Below, one piece after another: positions 49,675 to 58,712 of a DNA stretch of 64,000 nt. This DNA is from DATAEE01 sp036258175 (GTDB lineage: Bacteria; Acidobacteriota; Vicinamibacteria; Vicinamibacterales; 2-12-FULL-66-21), in assembly GCA_036258175.1 (NCBI GenBank), contig DATAEE010000279.1, positions 60,437 to 124,436 of the forward strand, read 5' to 3'. How positions within the stretch are numbered: position 1 is the first letter of the stretch; the number at the start of each line of letters is the position of its first letter. Under the pieces are notes generated by a model. That model searched no databases. It saw nothing but the letters and a program-made list of their open reading frames with translations, and was not told the origin of the DNA. The translations under genes and the position numbers were made by a program.

Positions 49675-50307
49675 ATGAGACGAGTGTTTTCGCTGATTGG
49701 CGTTCTGGCGTTCGTCGCAGGGACCGCTGGCGCCGGCGCCCAGGCGCCCGCCGCCGCGGGCGACGATGCCTGGACTATCGACACGAATCACAGCTCGGCG
49801 CAGTTTGCGACCAAGCACATGCTGGTCTCGACCGTGCGCGGCAACTTGGGCCCGGTGAAGGGCACCGTGCGGTGGGACGGCAAGAACGTCAAGACGGCGC
49901 AGGTCGAAGCCACGATCGACGTGGCCGGCCTGAGCACGCGGGTCCAGAAGCGGGACGATCACCTGCGCAGCGCCGATTTCTTCGACGTCGCGAATCATCC
50001 GACGATCACGTTCAAGTCCAAGCGGGTGGAGCCGGCGGGTGACGGGCGTTTCAAACTGGTGGGTGACCTGACGATTCGCGGCAACACCAACGAGGTCGCA
50101 CTCGACGTCGAGGGGCCGATGCCCCCCGTCAAGCAACGTAACGGGTACCGCAGCGGCGCGACAGCGAGCGGCACGATCAGCCGCAAGCAGTTTGGGTTGC
50201 TGTGGAACAACCTGATGGAGACCGGAGGCGCGGTGGTCGCCGACGAAGTGCAGATGACGATCGACGTGGAGTTCATCAAGCAGACCCCCGCGTCGTCGCC
50301 GCAGTAA
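49675..50307 (+). CDS. YceI family periplasmic lipid-binding protein
   Basis: 210 residues; signal peptide MRRVFSLIGVLAFVAGTAGAGA. The lipocalin-like YceI domain shows AWTIDTNHSSAQFATKHMLVSTVRGNLGPVKGTVRW, DDHLRSADFFDVANHPTITFKSK and FKLVGDLTIRGNTNEVALDVE. Family members bind polyisoprenoids or amphiphiles. GGGAGGAA precedes the ATG by 7-8 nt. A dispersed CCGAAGGCGAAGGCGGG element lies in the 103-base gap after terC. Confidence 0.94.
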   Translation: MRRVFSLIGVLAFVAGTAGAGAQAPAAAGDDAWTIDTNHSSAQFATKHMLVSTVRGNLGPVKGTVRWDGKNVKTAQVEATIDVAGLSTRVQKRDDHLRSADFFDVANHPTITFKSKRVEPAGDGRFKLVGDLTIRGNTNEVALDVEGPMPPVKQRNGYRSGATASGTISRKQFGLLWNNLMETGGAVVADEVQMTIDVEFIKQTPASSPQ

Positions 50308-50347
50308 CTCAGGACTCGAAACTCAAAACTCAAAACTCAGAACTGAG
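50306..50347. repeat. AACTCAA heptamer repeat before ku
   Basis: Six 7-bp units (AACTCAG, GACTCGA, AACTCAA, AACTCAA, AACTCAG, AACTGAG) begin inside the YceI stop codon and end 8 nt before the ku ATG. Confidence 0.85.
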
Positions 50348-50355
50348 AAAGAAGC

Positions 50356-51204
50356 ATGCCCGCAAGACCGACCTGGAAAGGCGCTCTCAAGATCAGTCTC
50401 GTCAACGTGCCGGTCCGCGTCTTCCCCGCGACCGATGCCGCGGCGACCATCTCGTTCAACCAGCTCCATCGCGAGTGCCAGACGCGCATCCAACAGAAGA
50501 AGTGGTGTCCCACCTGCGAGCGCGAGGTCACGAACACCGAACTGGTGAAGGGCTACGAATTCGAAAAGGGCCGCTACGCCGTGCTCGAGGAGGAGGACAT
50601 CGCGAAGGTCCGGCCCGAGTCGACGCGCGTCATCAACCTCGTGCAGTTCACCGACGCCTCCAACCTCGACCCGATCTTTTTCGAGCGCCCGTACTATCTC
50701 GCGCCTGACGGGCCGATGGCAGGCGAGGCGTTCGCGGTGCTCCGCGAAGGGATGAAGGGAAAGGTCGGAATCGGGAAGCTGGCCCTCTACGGCCGCGAGT
50801 ATCTGGTTGCCGTCCAGCCGCGCGAGAACGGCCTGGTGATGTACACGATGCGCCACGCCGCCGAAGTACGGAGCATGAGCGCCATCGACGAGCTCGAGAA
50901 CGTGCCGGCGAAGGTGAAGCCGGACGAAGTGAAGCTCGCGAAGCAGGTCATGCAGACGTTCGAGGCGCCGCTCGAGATGCGCGACTACACCGACGAGTAC
51001 CAGGAGGAGTTGCGCAAGGTGATCGACGCCAAGATCGAGGGCCGCGAGGTCGCCGAGCCGGTCGAAGAGGAAGCGCCGAAGGTCGTCAACCTCATGGAGG
51101 CGCTGCGCAAGAGCCTCGACACGGTCAGCAAGGCCAAGAAGAAACCGATCACCGTACAGTTCGAAAAACGCGCGGCGGGTGGGGCCAAGCGCCGGGCACG
51201 ATAG
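50356..51204 (+). CDS. ku: Ku protein for non-homologous end joining
   Basis: 282 residues of the prokaryotic Ku family, a homodimeric ring that loads onto DNA double-strand ends. WKGALKISLVNVPVRVFPAT at the N-terminus, CQTRIQQKKWCPTCEREV (cysteine pair), VKGYEFEKGRYAVLEEEDI and PYYLAPDGP are typical. The C-terminal 35 residues are Lys/Arg-rich (SKAKKKPITVQFEKRAAGGAKRRAR), as in Ku forms that thread DNA. No ligD in the window, so its ligase must be elsewhere. Confidence 0.96.
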   Translation: MPARPTWKGALKISLVNVPVRVFPATDAAATISFNQLHRECQTRIQQKKWCPTCEREVTNTELVKGYEFEKGRYAVLEEEDIAKVRPESTRVINLVQFTDASNLDPIFFERPYYLAPDGPMAGEAFAVLREGMKGKVGIGKLALYGREYLVAVQPRENGLVMYTMRHAAEVRSMSAIDELENVPAKVKPDEVKLAKQVMQTFEAPLEMRDYTDEYQEELRKVIDAKIEGREVAEPVEEEAPKVVNLMEALRKSLDTVSKAKKKPITVQFEKRAAGGAKRRAR

Positions 51205-51248
51205 CGGCGCGGCCGTACCTGGCGGCGTGGTAGCATCGGCCCGCCACG

Positions 51249-52172
51249 ATGGTTTTCGTCGCTCTCTTCTCTCTGGCGCAGGCCGCGGCACCGTTGGCCG
51301 CGGCGGCCGCCAGCTACGTCCCCCAGCGCGTCTACGACTCCGATCGCAAGCGCTTCACCGACTTCGAAGCGATGCTCGCGGACCTGGCGCGCGCCGACGT
51401 CGTCTTCGTCGGCGAGCAGCATGACGATCCGAATACCCACCGGCTGGAATTAGCGATCCTCGAAGGTCTCGCGCGCCGGCGCGGGAACGTCGTCCTCGCG
51501 CTCGAGATGTTCGAGCGCGACGTGCAGAGCCTGGTCTCCGAGTACGCGGCTGGCACGACCGCGGAAGAAGCGTTCCTGAAGGGCTCCCGTCCGTGGCCGC
51601 GGTATGCGACCGACTACCGTCCGCTCGTCGAGTTTGCGAAGAGCAAAGGATGGCCGATCATCGCGAGCAACGTGCCACGCCGGCTGGCCTCGGCCGTGGC
51701 CAAGGGCGGCCTCACCGTGCTCAAAACCTCCGACGGCGATCCGGCGCTGTACGCCGCCGAACAGCGCTGTCCCGAGGACGATTACTTCGACCGCTTCGTC
51801 GAGACGATGACGTCGCATCCGATGCCGGGCACCGACAAGATGACGCCGGCCGACCAGCGCGCGATGGTTCAGCGCTTCTACGAGTCGCAGTGTCTCAAGG
51901 ACGAAACGATGGCGGAATCGGTCGTGCGCGCACGCGAGCAGGGATCGCCGCTCGTCGTGCACGTGAACGGCTCATTTCACAGCGATTTCGGCGACGGCGC
52001 CGCCGAACGCGTCCGTCGTCGTCTGCCTCGTGCCCGGGTCCTCGTAGTGTCGATCCTGCCGGTAGAGAATCTCGACGGGATCAAACCGACGAAGCAGGAT
52101 CGGAAACGCGCCGATTATCTGGTGTTCACTGTCCCAGCCGCTGCGGCAGATCCGCCACAACGTACGCCATGA
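51249..52172 (+). CDS. ChaN/Tiki-like putative haem-binding or protease protein
   Basis: 307 residues with a signal peptide. The PF04187 (ChaN, Tiki superfamily) signature appears: VVFVGEQHDDPNTHRLELAILEGLARR near 51, LALEMFERD near 83, and VVHVNGSFHSDFGDGA near 235. Campylobacter ChaN binds haem and Tiki relatives are metalloproteases; the conserved E/H residues (GEQH, HSDFG) fit either. Its last 47 bases overlap the convergent M28 gene. Confidence 0.85.
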   Translation: MVFVALFSLAQAAAPLAAAAASYVPQRVYDSDRKRFTDFEAMLADLARADVVFVGEQHDDPNTHRLELAILEGLARRRGNVVLALEMFERDVQSLVSEYAAGTTAEEAFLKGSRPWPRYATDYRPLVEFAKSKGWPIIASNVPRRLASAVAKGGLTVLKTSDGDPALYAAEQRCPEDDYFDRFVETMTSHPMPGTDKMTPADQRAMVQRFYESQCLKDETMAESVVRAREQGSPLVVHVNGSFHSDFGDGAAERVRRRLPRARVLVVSILPVENLDGIKPTKQDRKRADYLVFTVPAAAADPPQRTP

Positions 52173-53493
52173 CCGCGATCGCCGCCGTCGCGCGCGCGAT
52201 TTCATCCGGACGGATCCGGTCGATCGTGTCGGCCGGCGTGTGGTGAATGAGGAAGTAGTTGCCGTCGGCGTTCAGTGACATCGCCGGGATTCGGGCCGCC
52301 TCGACACTCGGGCCGATGTCGGCGCCGCCACCCGTGGGACCGATCCGGTGCGCGTCGATGCCGGCGAGCAACGATCCGATCTGCTCGACCGTCGCGCGCG
52401 CGGCGTCGTTACCGCTGAAGCCGAATCCGGTCGGCCGGAACACACCGCCGTCGGACTCGATCATCAGGACGTGGCGCGCCAGATCCTGTTTGTAGCGATC
52501 GCGATAGGCAAGCCCGCCGCGCAGGCCGTTCTCTTCGTTCGTGAACAGCACAACGCGGAGCGTCCGCCGCGGCCGCAGGCCGAGCGCTTTCACGATCCGC
52601 AGCGCCTCCCAGGTCGCGATGCACCCGCCGCCATCGTCTGACGCTCCGGTCCCGACGTCCCACGAGTCGAAGTGGCCGCCGACGACGACAACTTCTTCCG
52701 GCAGCTCTCGGCCGCGAATCTCGGCGACGACGTTGGCCGACTCGACGTCCGGCAGGAACTTCGCGGCCATTCTTAGTTGGACGACCGTTTTGGTTCCGCG
52801 CCGCTGCATGCGATGCAGGCGCTCAGCGTCCTCGGTCGGGATCGCGGCGGCCGGAATCTGCTGCACGCCCGGGCTGTATCGAAGCGCACCGGTGTGCGGC
52901 GTGCGCAGGCCGACGGGACCGACGGACCTGAGAAGCATCGCCACCGCGCCCGCCTCCGCAGCGCGTGACGGCCCGTTCGCTCGGTACTGCACTGTCTCGC
53001 CGTACGTGGTGAACGGCACGTTGAACACAACGATGCGGCCTTTGGCTTCTGACGGGTGCGCGTCGAGGTCCGCGAAGCTCGAGACCACGAGCGTTTCGGC
53101 CTGGATGCCCTCCGCTGGCGTCCCGACGCTGCCGCCGAGCCCGAGCATCGTCAAGGGCGATCGGACTGGCAAAACTATGTCAGCGCTCTCGGCGCCGCGC
53201 ACCCAGCGCGGCACCATGACCGGCTCGGCGCGGACGTTCTCGAGCCCGTCGCGTCGCATCGTCTCCACCGCCCACGCGATCGCGCGCTCGAGGCTCTCGG
53301 ACCCGCTCAGACGCGCGCCGAACGTATCGGTGAGCTCCGCGAGACGATCCCATGCGTGCGTACCGCTGGTCGCTTCAGTGACGATGCGCGCCGCCGTTTC
53401 GCGATACGCGTCGAGCCAGCCGGAAGACTGTGCACTTGGAACGACAAAGAACGTGAGAATCAGAAGAAGGAGGACTGCCGAGCGCAGCAACAT
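52126..53493 (-). CDS. Secreted M28 family aminopeptidase
   Basis: 455 residues, signal peptide MLLRSAVLLLLILTFFVVPSAQ. A PA-type inserted domain covers roughly 120-240. The dinuclear zinc site can be placed: H274 in GGHFDSWDVG, D286 in GASDDGGG, E320/E321 in TNEENG, the Asp of MIESDGGVF and a His in IHHTPADT. Likely a periplasmic glutamate carboxypeptidase-like or aminopeptidase enzyme. Its ATG lies 24 bp from the divergent FHA gene; TATACT ends 6 nt before the ATG. Confidence 0.94.
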   Translation of the reverse strand: MLLRSAVLLLLILTFFVVPSAQSSGWLDAYRETAARIVTEATSGTHAWDRLAELTDTFGARLSGSESLERAIAWAVETMRRDGLENVRAEPVMVPRWVRGAESADIVLPVRSPLTMLGLGGSVGTPAEGIQAETLVVSSFADLDAHPSEAKGRIVVFNVPFTTYGETVQYRANGPSRAAEAGAVAMLLRSVGPVGLRTPHTGALRYSPGVQQIPAAAIPTEDAERLHRMQRRGTKTVVQLRMAAKFLPDVESANVVAEIRGRELPEEVVVVGGHFDSWDVGTGASDDGGGCIATWEALRIVKALGLRPRRTLRVVLFTNEENGLRGGLAYRDRYKQDLARHVLMIESDGGVFRPTGFGFSGNDAARATVEQIGSLLAGIDAHRIGPTGGGADIGPSVEAARIPAMSLNADGNYFLIHHTPADTIDRIRPDEIARATAAIAVMAYVVADLPQRLGQ

Positions 53494-53517
53494 GCGAGGA
53501 GTATAATCGCGGGCTCA
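53494..53517. promoter_or_regulatory. Bidirectional -10 between the M28 and FHA-HD-GYP genes
   Basis: Plus strand: TATAAT (53502-53507), 10 nt before the GTG. Minus strand: TATACT (53500-53505), 6 nt before the M28 ATG. The boxes overlap by four bases. Promoter activity is inferred. Confidence 0.55.
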
Positions 53518-55032
53518 GTGTTCTTCGATCTGGTCATCCCTTCCGATGGTCGCGCGTTCACCGTGCGTCCCGGTGCTCCGTTGACAATCGGACGCATGCC
53601 GCAGTGCGAGGTCCAGGTCGACGACCAGGCGGTATCGCGCAAGCACTGCACCGTCGAGGCGTCCGCGGAGGCGCTGCTCGTACTCGATCTCGGCTCAGCG
53701 AACGGCACGTTCCTCAACGACCAGCCGATCGAACGCGCACAGATGGCGCCGGGCGATCGCCTTCGCGTCGGATCGACCGTCCTGGAGTGCCGCCCGTCCG
53801 ACACGGAGGTCTCCGATCACACGGCGTACCTCACGAGCGATCACTCCGTCGAGACCGTCATCCGGAAGCGGATCGAGCCGTCGCACCTCGAATGGCTCGC
53901 CGCGAGTCAGCCCGCGGCGCCGGACCAGACGCTGCTGCGCCGGGTGCAGCGCCACCTGTCGATGCTGCATTCGGTTTCGGAGCTCCTCGCCGGCGCACGG
54001 GACGCGCAGGCCGTGTCGAACGACGTGCTGCGCGCGGTCCTCGACGTGACCGGCGCCGATCGCGGCGCGTTGCTGCTCCGGCAGGGGACTACCCCGGACG
54101 ATGCCGAGGCGATCCAGCTCACGGCGGCGTTTACGAAGCAGGGTGGATCGACCGGCGAGCGGTTCGCGGTGAGCCGTACGATCGTCTCGGACGTCATCGG
54201 CAAGGGCGTCTCGACCTTCGCGCACGACGCGACGGCGGACGAGCGATTCAGGGAAGGGCACAGCATCATCGGTCAGCGGATCCGATCCGTGATGTGTGTG
54301 CCGCTGCGCACATCGGATGCGATTCTCGGCGCGCTGTACGTCGACACGCTCAGCGGGCCGGGACGGTTCAACGACGCCGATCTGGAGCTCCTCGCGGCGG
54401 TGGGCAACCAGGCGGGGGTGGCGCTGCACCGCGTGCGCCTGCTGGGCGAGCTCGAGCGCCTGCTGCTCGACACGATCCGCGCCATCGCGGCCACCGTGGA
54501 CGCCAAGGACGGCTACACGCATCGGCACTCGGAACGCGTGGCCGCGCTCTCGCGCCGGCTCGCGACGGAGATCGGCGAAGGATCCGACGTGCAGGGCCAC
54601 GCAGAGCTCTCGGCGCTGCTGCACGATGTGGGGAAGATTGCCGTCCCCGATTCAATCCTGAACAAGCCGGGGAAGCTGGAACCGGCGGAATACGCCGCCA
54701 TGAAGGAGCACCCCCTTCACGGCGCGCGCATCCTGGCGAACATCCAGAGTCCCCTGGTGACGGCGATCATTCCTGGCGTCAGGCATCATCACGAACGCTG
54801 GGATGGGACCGGATACCCCGACGGCCTCGCGGGCGAGAACATCCCGCTGCTCGGCCGCGTCATCGGTGTCGCCGACGTGGTGGATGCGCTGACGTCGGCA
54901 CGTTCCTACCGCGGCGCGATGTCAATCGATGCAGCCGCGGAGTTGATTCGTCAGGGATCAGGCAGCCACTTCGATCCGCGGATCGCCGACGCGGCGCTGG
55001 CGTTGTATGGGAGGGGAAGGCTGGCGCCGTAG
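53518..55032 (+). CDS. FHA-GAF-HD-GYP cyclic-di-GMP phosphodiesterase
   Basis: 504 residues, GTG start, no signal peptide. An FHA domain (about 1-90: LTIGRMPQCEVQVDDQAVSRKHCTVE, DLGSANGTFLND) binds phosphothreonine; a GAF domain follows (about 140-300: VTGADRGALLL, VPLRTSDAILGALYVDT); the HD-GYP domain occupies the end, with H369-D370 in HDVGKIAVPDSILNKPGKL and HHHERWDGTGYP at 423-434, the full active site. The FHA fits with Ser/Thr kinases in this genome, such as the one at 45.3 kb. It ends in the second palindromic element's gap. Confidence 0.94.
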   Translation: MFFDLVIPSDGRAFTVRPGAPLTIGRMPQCEVQVDDQAVSRKHCTVEASAEALLVLDLGSANGTFLNDQPIERAQMAPGDRLRVGSTVLECRPSDTEVSDHTAYLTSDHSVETVIRKRIEPSHLEWLAASQPAAPDQTLLRRVQRHLSMLHSVSELLAGARDAQAVSNDVLRAVLDVTGADRGALLLRQGTTPDDAEAIQLTAAFTKQGGSTGERFAVSRTIVSDVIGKGVSTFAHDATADERFREGHSIIGQRIRSVMCVPLRTSDAILGALYVDTLSGPGRFNDADLELLAAVGNQAGVALHRVRLLGELERLLLDTIRAIAATVDAKDGYTHRHSERVAALSRRLATEIGEGSDVQGHAELSALLHDVGKIAVPDSILNKPGKLEPAEYAAMKEHPLHGARILANIQSPLVTAIIPGVRHHHERWDGTGYPDGLAGENIPLLGRVIGVADVVDALTSARSYRGAMSIDAAAELIRQGSGSHFDPRIADAALALYGRGRLAP

Positions 55033-55038
55033 GTTGTG

Positions 55039-55167
55039 AACGGAGGGGGCGGAGCTATCGGAGAAACAACGGAGGAACGGAGCTATCGGAGACACAACCC
55101 AAGCTTCGTTATGCCCCCGTTAACTCCGTTCCTCCAGTGTATCTCCGGTACCTCCGTCCTCTCCGTT
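55039..55167. repeat. Long CTCCGTT palindromic element, copy 2
   Basis: Arms 55039-55082 (AACGGAGG...) and 55122-55167 (...CTCTCCGTT) form an imperfect inverted repeat of about 45 bp with a 39-base loop, closely similar to copy 1 after queG. Here it lies between convergent stops and may terminate both. Confidence 0.85.
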
Positions 55168-55171
55168 ATCC

Positions 55172-56518
55172 CTACGGTTTCGCTTCCGCGGTCGTCGCTG
55201 GTGTCGCCTCGGCGGGACTGAAGAGAATGCCGGTGTACTGCATCTCTTCCCACGTCTGGTCGCCCCAGAGCACCTCGACCTTCGGATCGGGATTGAACTT
55301 GTTCTTCGGCGAGTTGTCGTACCACGCCGTCGAGATCAGCTTCGATCCCTTCGCGACTTTCAGCGGCTCTTCGAACATGTAGTACGTCTGCCAGTTGAAG
55401 TCGTACTTGGGGACCGCGAGGATCGTCCTCGCGGTGCCGTCGGGCGCCTCGAGCCGATACTCCCACTTCTTGCCGCGCAGGTGCGTGTGCGGCAGGATGC
55501 CCCACACGATCGCGTCCTGAACGAACGTGAGATCGGCATCCACCTTCACATCGTCCGCGCCCGCGGGCAGGACGAGCGTGCCGTTGAAGAACGCGCTGGC
55601 GCGGATCTCGTGCTTCGGCTCTTCCTTCGCGAAGATAACGCCGACGCGCGAGCGGTCGGTGCTGCCCGTGCCGTTGGTCGTGTAATGCATCTGCAGCTCG
55701 ATCATGCCGCCCGCTTCGAGGCGGAGCGCCGTGCCGGCGGGGAAGGCCTGCGGATCGATCCCGGGCGCGAAGCTGGCAATCAGGCGACGCGGGCCGAACT
55801 CCGGTCCTTTCGGCGGTCGAGTGCCGTTGACGCGGCGCTCGGGGGTCTTCATCTGTGCCTGATTCGGTTGCAGCACCGGCGCACGCTGTTTGTCGGGCTT
55901 CGCGCGGTAATAGACAAGGACGTGATGCACGACCGTCTTATTGCCCGGACGAATTTCGATCTGCTGGATGTACTTCGGCTCGGTGAAGTTCGTCGGAATG
56001 TAGAACCACTCGTACTCGATGGTGCCCTCGGCCGGGACCGCGTAATCTTCCTGCATCTCGAAGATCTGATCCGGTTTGCCCATGCGCCAGCCATCCGTGA
56101 ACGATGGTGTGGGCGGCAGCGCTGTCGGATCGCCTTCGAGCGCTCCGGTGTTCGCCCAGCGGACCAGCGTTGATTTGTCGGCGTCGGTCAGGCGGCGCTC
56201 GTCGCGCAGCTTCAGATACTGCGGATCGGCGTGCCACGGCGGCATGTTCCCATCGCCGACCTCGTCGCGGATCGCTTTCGCCCAGGGACGCGCGTCTGCG
56301 TAAGTCAGCAGGGACATGGGGGCAATTTCCCCGGGCCGGTGGCACCCCACGCAGTTCCTATAAAGGATGGGGGCCACGTCCTTCGTGAAAGTCGGCGCGT
56401 CCGAGACGGCGGCGCCGGCCTTCGCGGCCTCCGGTTTCGTGCTTTGTTCGGCGGTCAGCCCCAGCGATGCCGCCCAGGCGATCGCCACGGCCACGATGAT
56501 CGGACAAGTGCGTTTCAT
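55172..56518 (-). CDS. Cytochrome c fused to a copper type II monooxygenase-like domain
   Basis: 448 residues, signal peptide. Haem c motif CVGCH at 56-60 with a likely axial Met in NMPPW (M92). The rest resembles peptidylglycine alpha-hydroxylating monooxygenase (ascorbate-dependent copper type II): H198-H199 (VVHHVLVY) and H278 (LQMHY) match the CuA site, H344/H346 (LPHTHLRG) and M426 (WEEMQY) the CuB site. The full ligand set is present, so activity is plausible; substrate unknown. TAAGGAG precedes the ATG. It lies 27 bases after the S9 peptidase gene on the same strand. Confidence 0.86.
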   Translation of the reverse strand: MKRTCPIIVAVAIAWAASLGLTAEQSTKPEAAKAGAAVSDAPTFTKDVAPILYRNCVGCHRPGEIAPMSLLTYADARPWAKAIRDEVGDGNMPPWHADPQYLKLRDERRLTDADKSTLVRWANTGALEGDPTALPPTPSFTDGWRMGKPDQIFEMQEDYAVPAEGTIEYEWFYIPTNFTEPKYIQQIEIRPGNKTVVHHVLVYYRAKPDKQRAPVLQPNQAQMKTPERRVNGTRPPKGPEFGPRRLIASFAPGIDPQAFPAGTALRLEAGGMIELQMHYTTNGTGSTDRSRVGVIFAKEEPKHEIRASAFFNGTLVLPAGADDVKVDADLTFVQDAIVWGILPHTHLRGKKWEYRLEAPDGTARTILAVPKYDFNWQTYYMFEEPLKVAKGSKLISTAWYDNSPKNKFNPDPKVEVLWGDQTWEEMQYTGILFSPAEATPATTAEAKP

Positions 56519-56545
56519 AGTGCTCCTTACGGGTCCCGAGTCGGC

Positions 56546-58648
56546 CTAGGGCGTAGGGGTAGCGGCCGGCTTCTCAATTAACCAATAAACGAACCAGCTC
56601 CGAATGCGTTCCAGACGGTCCACCAGGAGCCAGGGCTCCCCGGTCCTGGACAGGCCGTGCGACGAGCGCGGATAGCGAACCAGCTCCGTGGGGACACGGC
56701 GCTTCATGAGCGCCATGAACCACTGCTCGCTGTCGCCAAGCGGCGTCCGCCAGTCCTCCTCCTGCATGATGATGAGCGTCGGCGCCTTGACCTGCTCGAC
56801 GTACGAGATCGGCGACAGCCGGCGGTAGGTCTCGCGCTGTTCCCACGGCTTGCCGAGGAACTCGTACTCGGTGAGTCCTTGCGCGTCCGAGGTCCCGTAC
56901 CAGCTCTCCCAGTTGGCGATGGAGCGGCTGGTGACGGCCGCGGCGAAGCGGTTCGTGCGTGACGTCAGCCAGTTGGTCATGTACCCGCCGTAGCTGCCGC
57001 CCGAGACGCCGACCCGCGCGGGATCGATGTCCGGGTACTTCGCGAGCGCAGTATCCACGCCCTTCAGGAAGTCCTCCTGATCCATCTCGCCCCACTTGCC
57101 GCGGGTTGCGTAGGTGAACGTGTGCCCGTAGCCGGTCGAGCCGCGCGGGTTGGGATAGAGGACAAAGAGGCCGGCGTTCGACAGGATCGGGAACGTGCCG
57201 AACCAGGTGTTGCCGTACGCGCCGTGCGGCCCGCCGTGGATTTTCAGGACCATCGGGTACTTCCGGCCGGGCGTGTAGCCGACTGGCTTGACGAGCCACC
57301 CTTCGATCTCCGTGCCGTCGGCGACCTTCCACGTCAGGCGCTCCGGCTTCATGAGCGTCAGTTCCGCCAGCCACGCGTCGTTGAGCGTCGTCGCGCGCGC
57401 CTCGCCGCTTCCATCGCCGCGGGCCACGAAGAGCTCCGACACCATCAACGGATCGCTCGCGGCGAAGGCCATGACCGAGCCGTCGCGCGAGGCCGAAAAG
57501 CTGCCGAGCGTGCGGTCGCCCTGCGTGATCTGACGCGTGCGGCCATCCAGCGTCGTCTCGAAGAGGTGCTGGTTGCCGCCGATGCCGGCGTCGAACCGGA
57601 TCGCCGTGCTGGCCTGCGTCCAGACAGGTGCCCCGGGCGTCAGATCCCACGTCGAAGTCAGATTCTTTGGCTGACCCGAGAACCGGCCGTCGGCGGCGAT
57701 ATCCACCAGCATCAGATCGGTCTCGCCGCCGCGTTCCTTCGTCTGCAGAAACGCGAGGCGTTTGCCGTCGGGCGCGATTGCCGGAGAAGCCTCTGTGCCC
57801 GGATGGCCGGTCAATTTGCGCGGCTCGCCACCTTCACGCGATACCGCGTAGATGTCGCCCGACAACTCTTCGTTCAGTTCGTTGTCCTCGCGATCGTTTC
57901 CCGAAAAGAGAATCGTGCGACTGTCGGCCGTCCAGTCGACGCCGCGCACTGAGAACGGCAGCGTGGTGATCTGCTTCGCCTCGCCGCCGGATGTCGGGAC
58001 GACGTAGAGCTGGGACTTCTTCTCGATCGAATAGTGCGGCAGCAGCGTCAGCGTGCCGTCTCGCTTGTAGCGCGTCGAGGTGATGACGCGGCCGTCGAAC
58101 CGCTTCGCGTCGAGCGTCTTCGAGAGCGCGTTCGGCGCGATCCAGCCCTCGCGCTTGTTCTTGTCCTTGTCGCCCTCGTCCTCATCGTCAGCCACCGGTT
58201 GCTTCGTGAAGGCAATCCATTTTCCGTCTGGGGACCACACCGGCGTTCCGGTGACACCTTCCACGTGATGCGCCTCGCCGCCGGGCGCCGTCACGCGCAT
58301 GAACCAGATGTCGTTCTTGTCTTTCCCGCGCCGGGATATGAATGCAAGCGCGGTCGCATCCGGCGCCCAGGACGCGCCGGACGACTCTTCTGTCGGGTCG
58401 GTAAAACGGAACGGCTTGCTTTCGGGCGCGCCGCTTTTCAGGCGCTGCATCCAGACCTCGCGGTGCCGCTTGTTCTCTTTCTCGACCACGGTCGTTACCG
58501 TAAATGCGACGTAGTCGCCGGCCGGCGACGTGGCGACCTCGCTGACAGTGACTTCCTTGTAGTAGTCCTGCGGCAGGAGGCCGCGTTTCTGCGCGAGCGC
58601 CGGCGACGCCACCATCAGAAGAGAGAGACAGACGGCGAGGCGATTCAT
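56546..58648 (-). CDS. Secreted S9 family prolyl oligopeptidase-like peptidase
   Basis: 700 residues from the ATG at MNRLAVCLSLLMVASPALAQ (signal peptide). The N-terminal half is a WD40-like beta-propeller (SPDGKWIAFTKQ, APDGKRLAFLQTK, SRDGSVMAF repeats); the C-terminal alpha/beta hydrolase has nucleophile S552 in VSGGSYGGYM, the Asp in EEDWRTPLGDSEQW and His in RSSHGLSR. This is the acylaminoacyl/dipeptidyl-type peptidase organisation. A 12-codon upstream extension is less likely because the signal peptide would not be N-terminal. Confidence 0.93.
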   Translation of the reverse strand: MNRLAVCLSLLMVASPALAQKRGLLPQDYYKEVTVSEVATSPAGDYVAFTVTTVVEKENKRHREVWMQRLKSGAPESKPFRFTDPTEESSGASWAPDATALAFISRRGKDKNDIWFMRVTAPGGEAHHVEGVTGTPVWSPDGKWIAFTKQPVADDEDEGDKDKNKREGWIAPNALSKTLDAKRFDGRVITSTRYKRDGTLTLLPHYSIEKKSQLYVVPTSGGEAKQITTLPFSVRGVDWTADSRTILFSGNDREDNELNEELSGDIYAVSREGGEPRKLTGHPGTEASPAIAPDGKRLAFLQTKERGGETDLMLVDIAADGRFSGQPKNLTSTWDLTPGAPVWTQASTAIRFDAGIGGNQHLFETTLDGRTRQITQGDRTLGSFSASRDGSVMAFAASDPLMVSELFVARGDGSGEARATTLNDAWLAELTLMKPERLTWKVADGTEIEGWLVKPVGYTPGRKYPMVLKIHGGPHGAYGNTWFGTFPILSNAGLFVLYPNPRGSTGYGHTFTYATRGKWGEMDQEDFLKGVDTALAKYPDIDPARVGVSGGSYGGYMTNWLTSRTNRFAAAVTSRSIANWESWYGTSDAQGLTEYEFLGKPWEQRETYRRLSPISYVEQVKAPTLIIMQEEDWRTPLGDSEQWFMALMKRRVPTELVRYPRSSHGLSRTGEPWLLVDRLERIRSWFVYWLIEKPAATPTP

Positions 58649-58712
58649 CAAGGCACCTCTGGCAAAGGGGAACGTAATTCTCACAGTTTTTCAGGCTTTG
58701 CTCAAGACATCG

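Noticed and set aside
50356..51204. NHEJ operon with ligD
   Set aside because: Flanking genes are yceI and a ChaN-like gene; no ligase, polymerase or phosphoesterase domain is adjacent, so only Ku is called.
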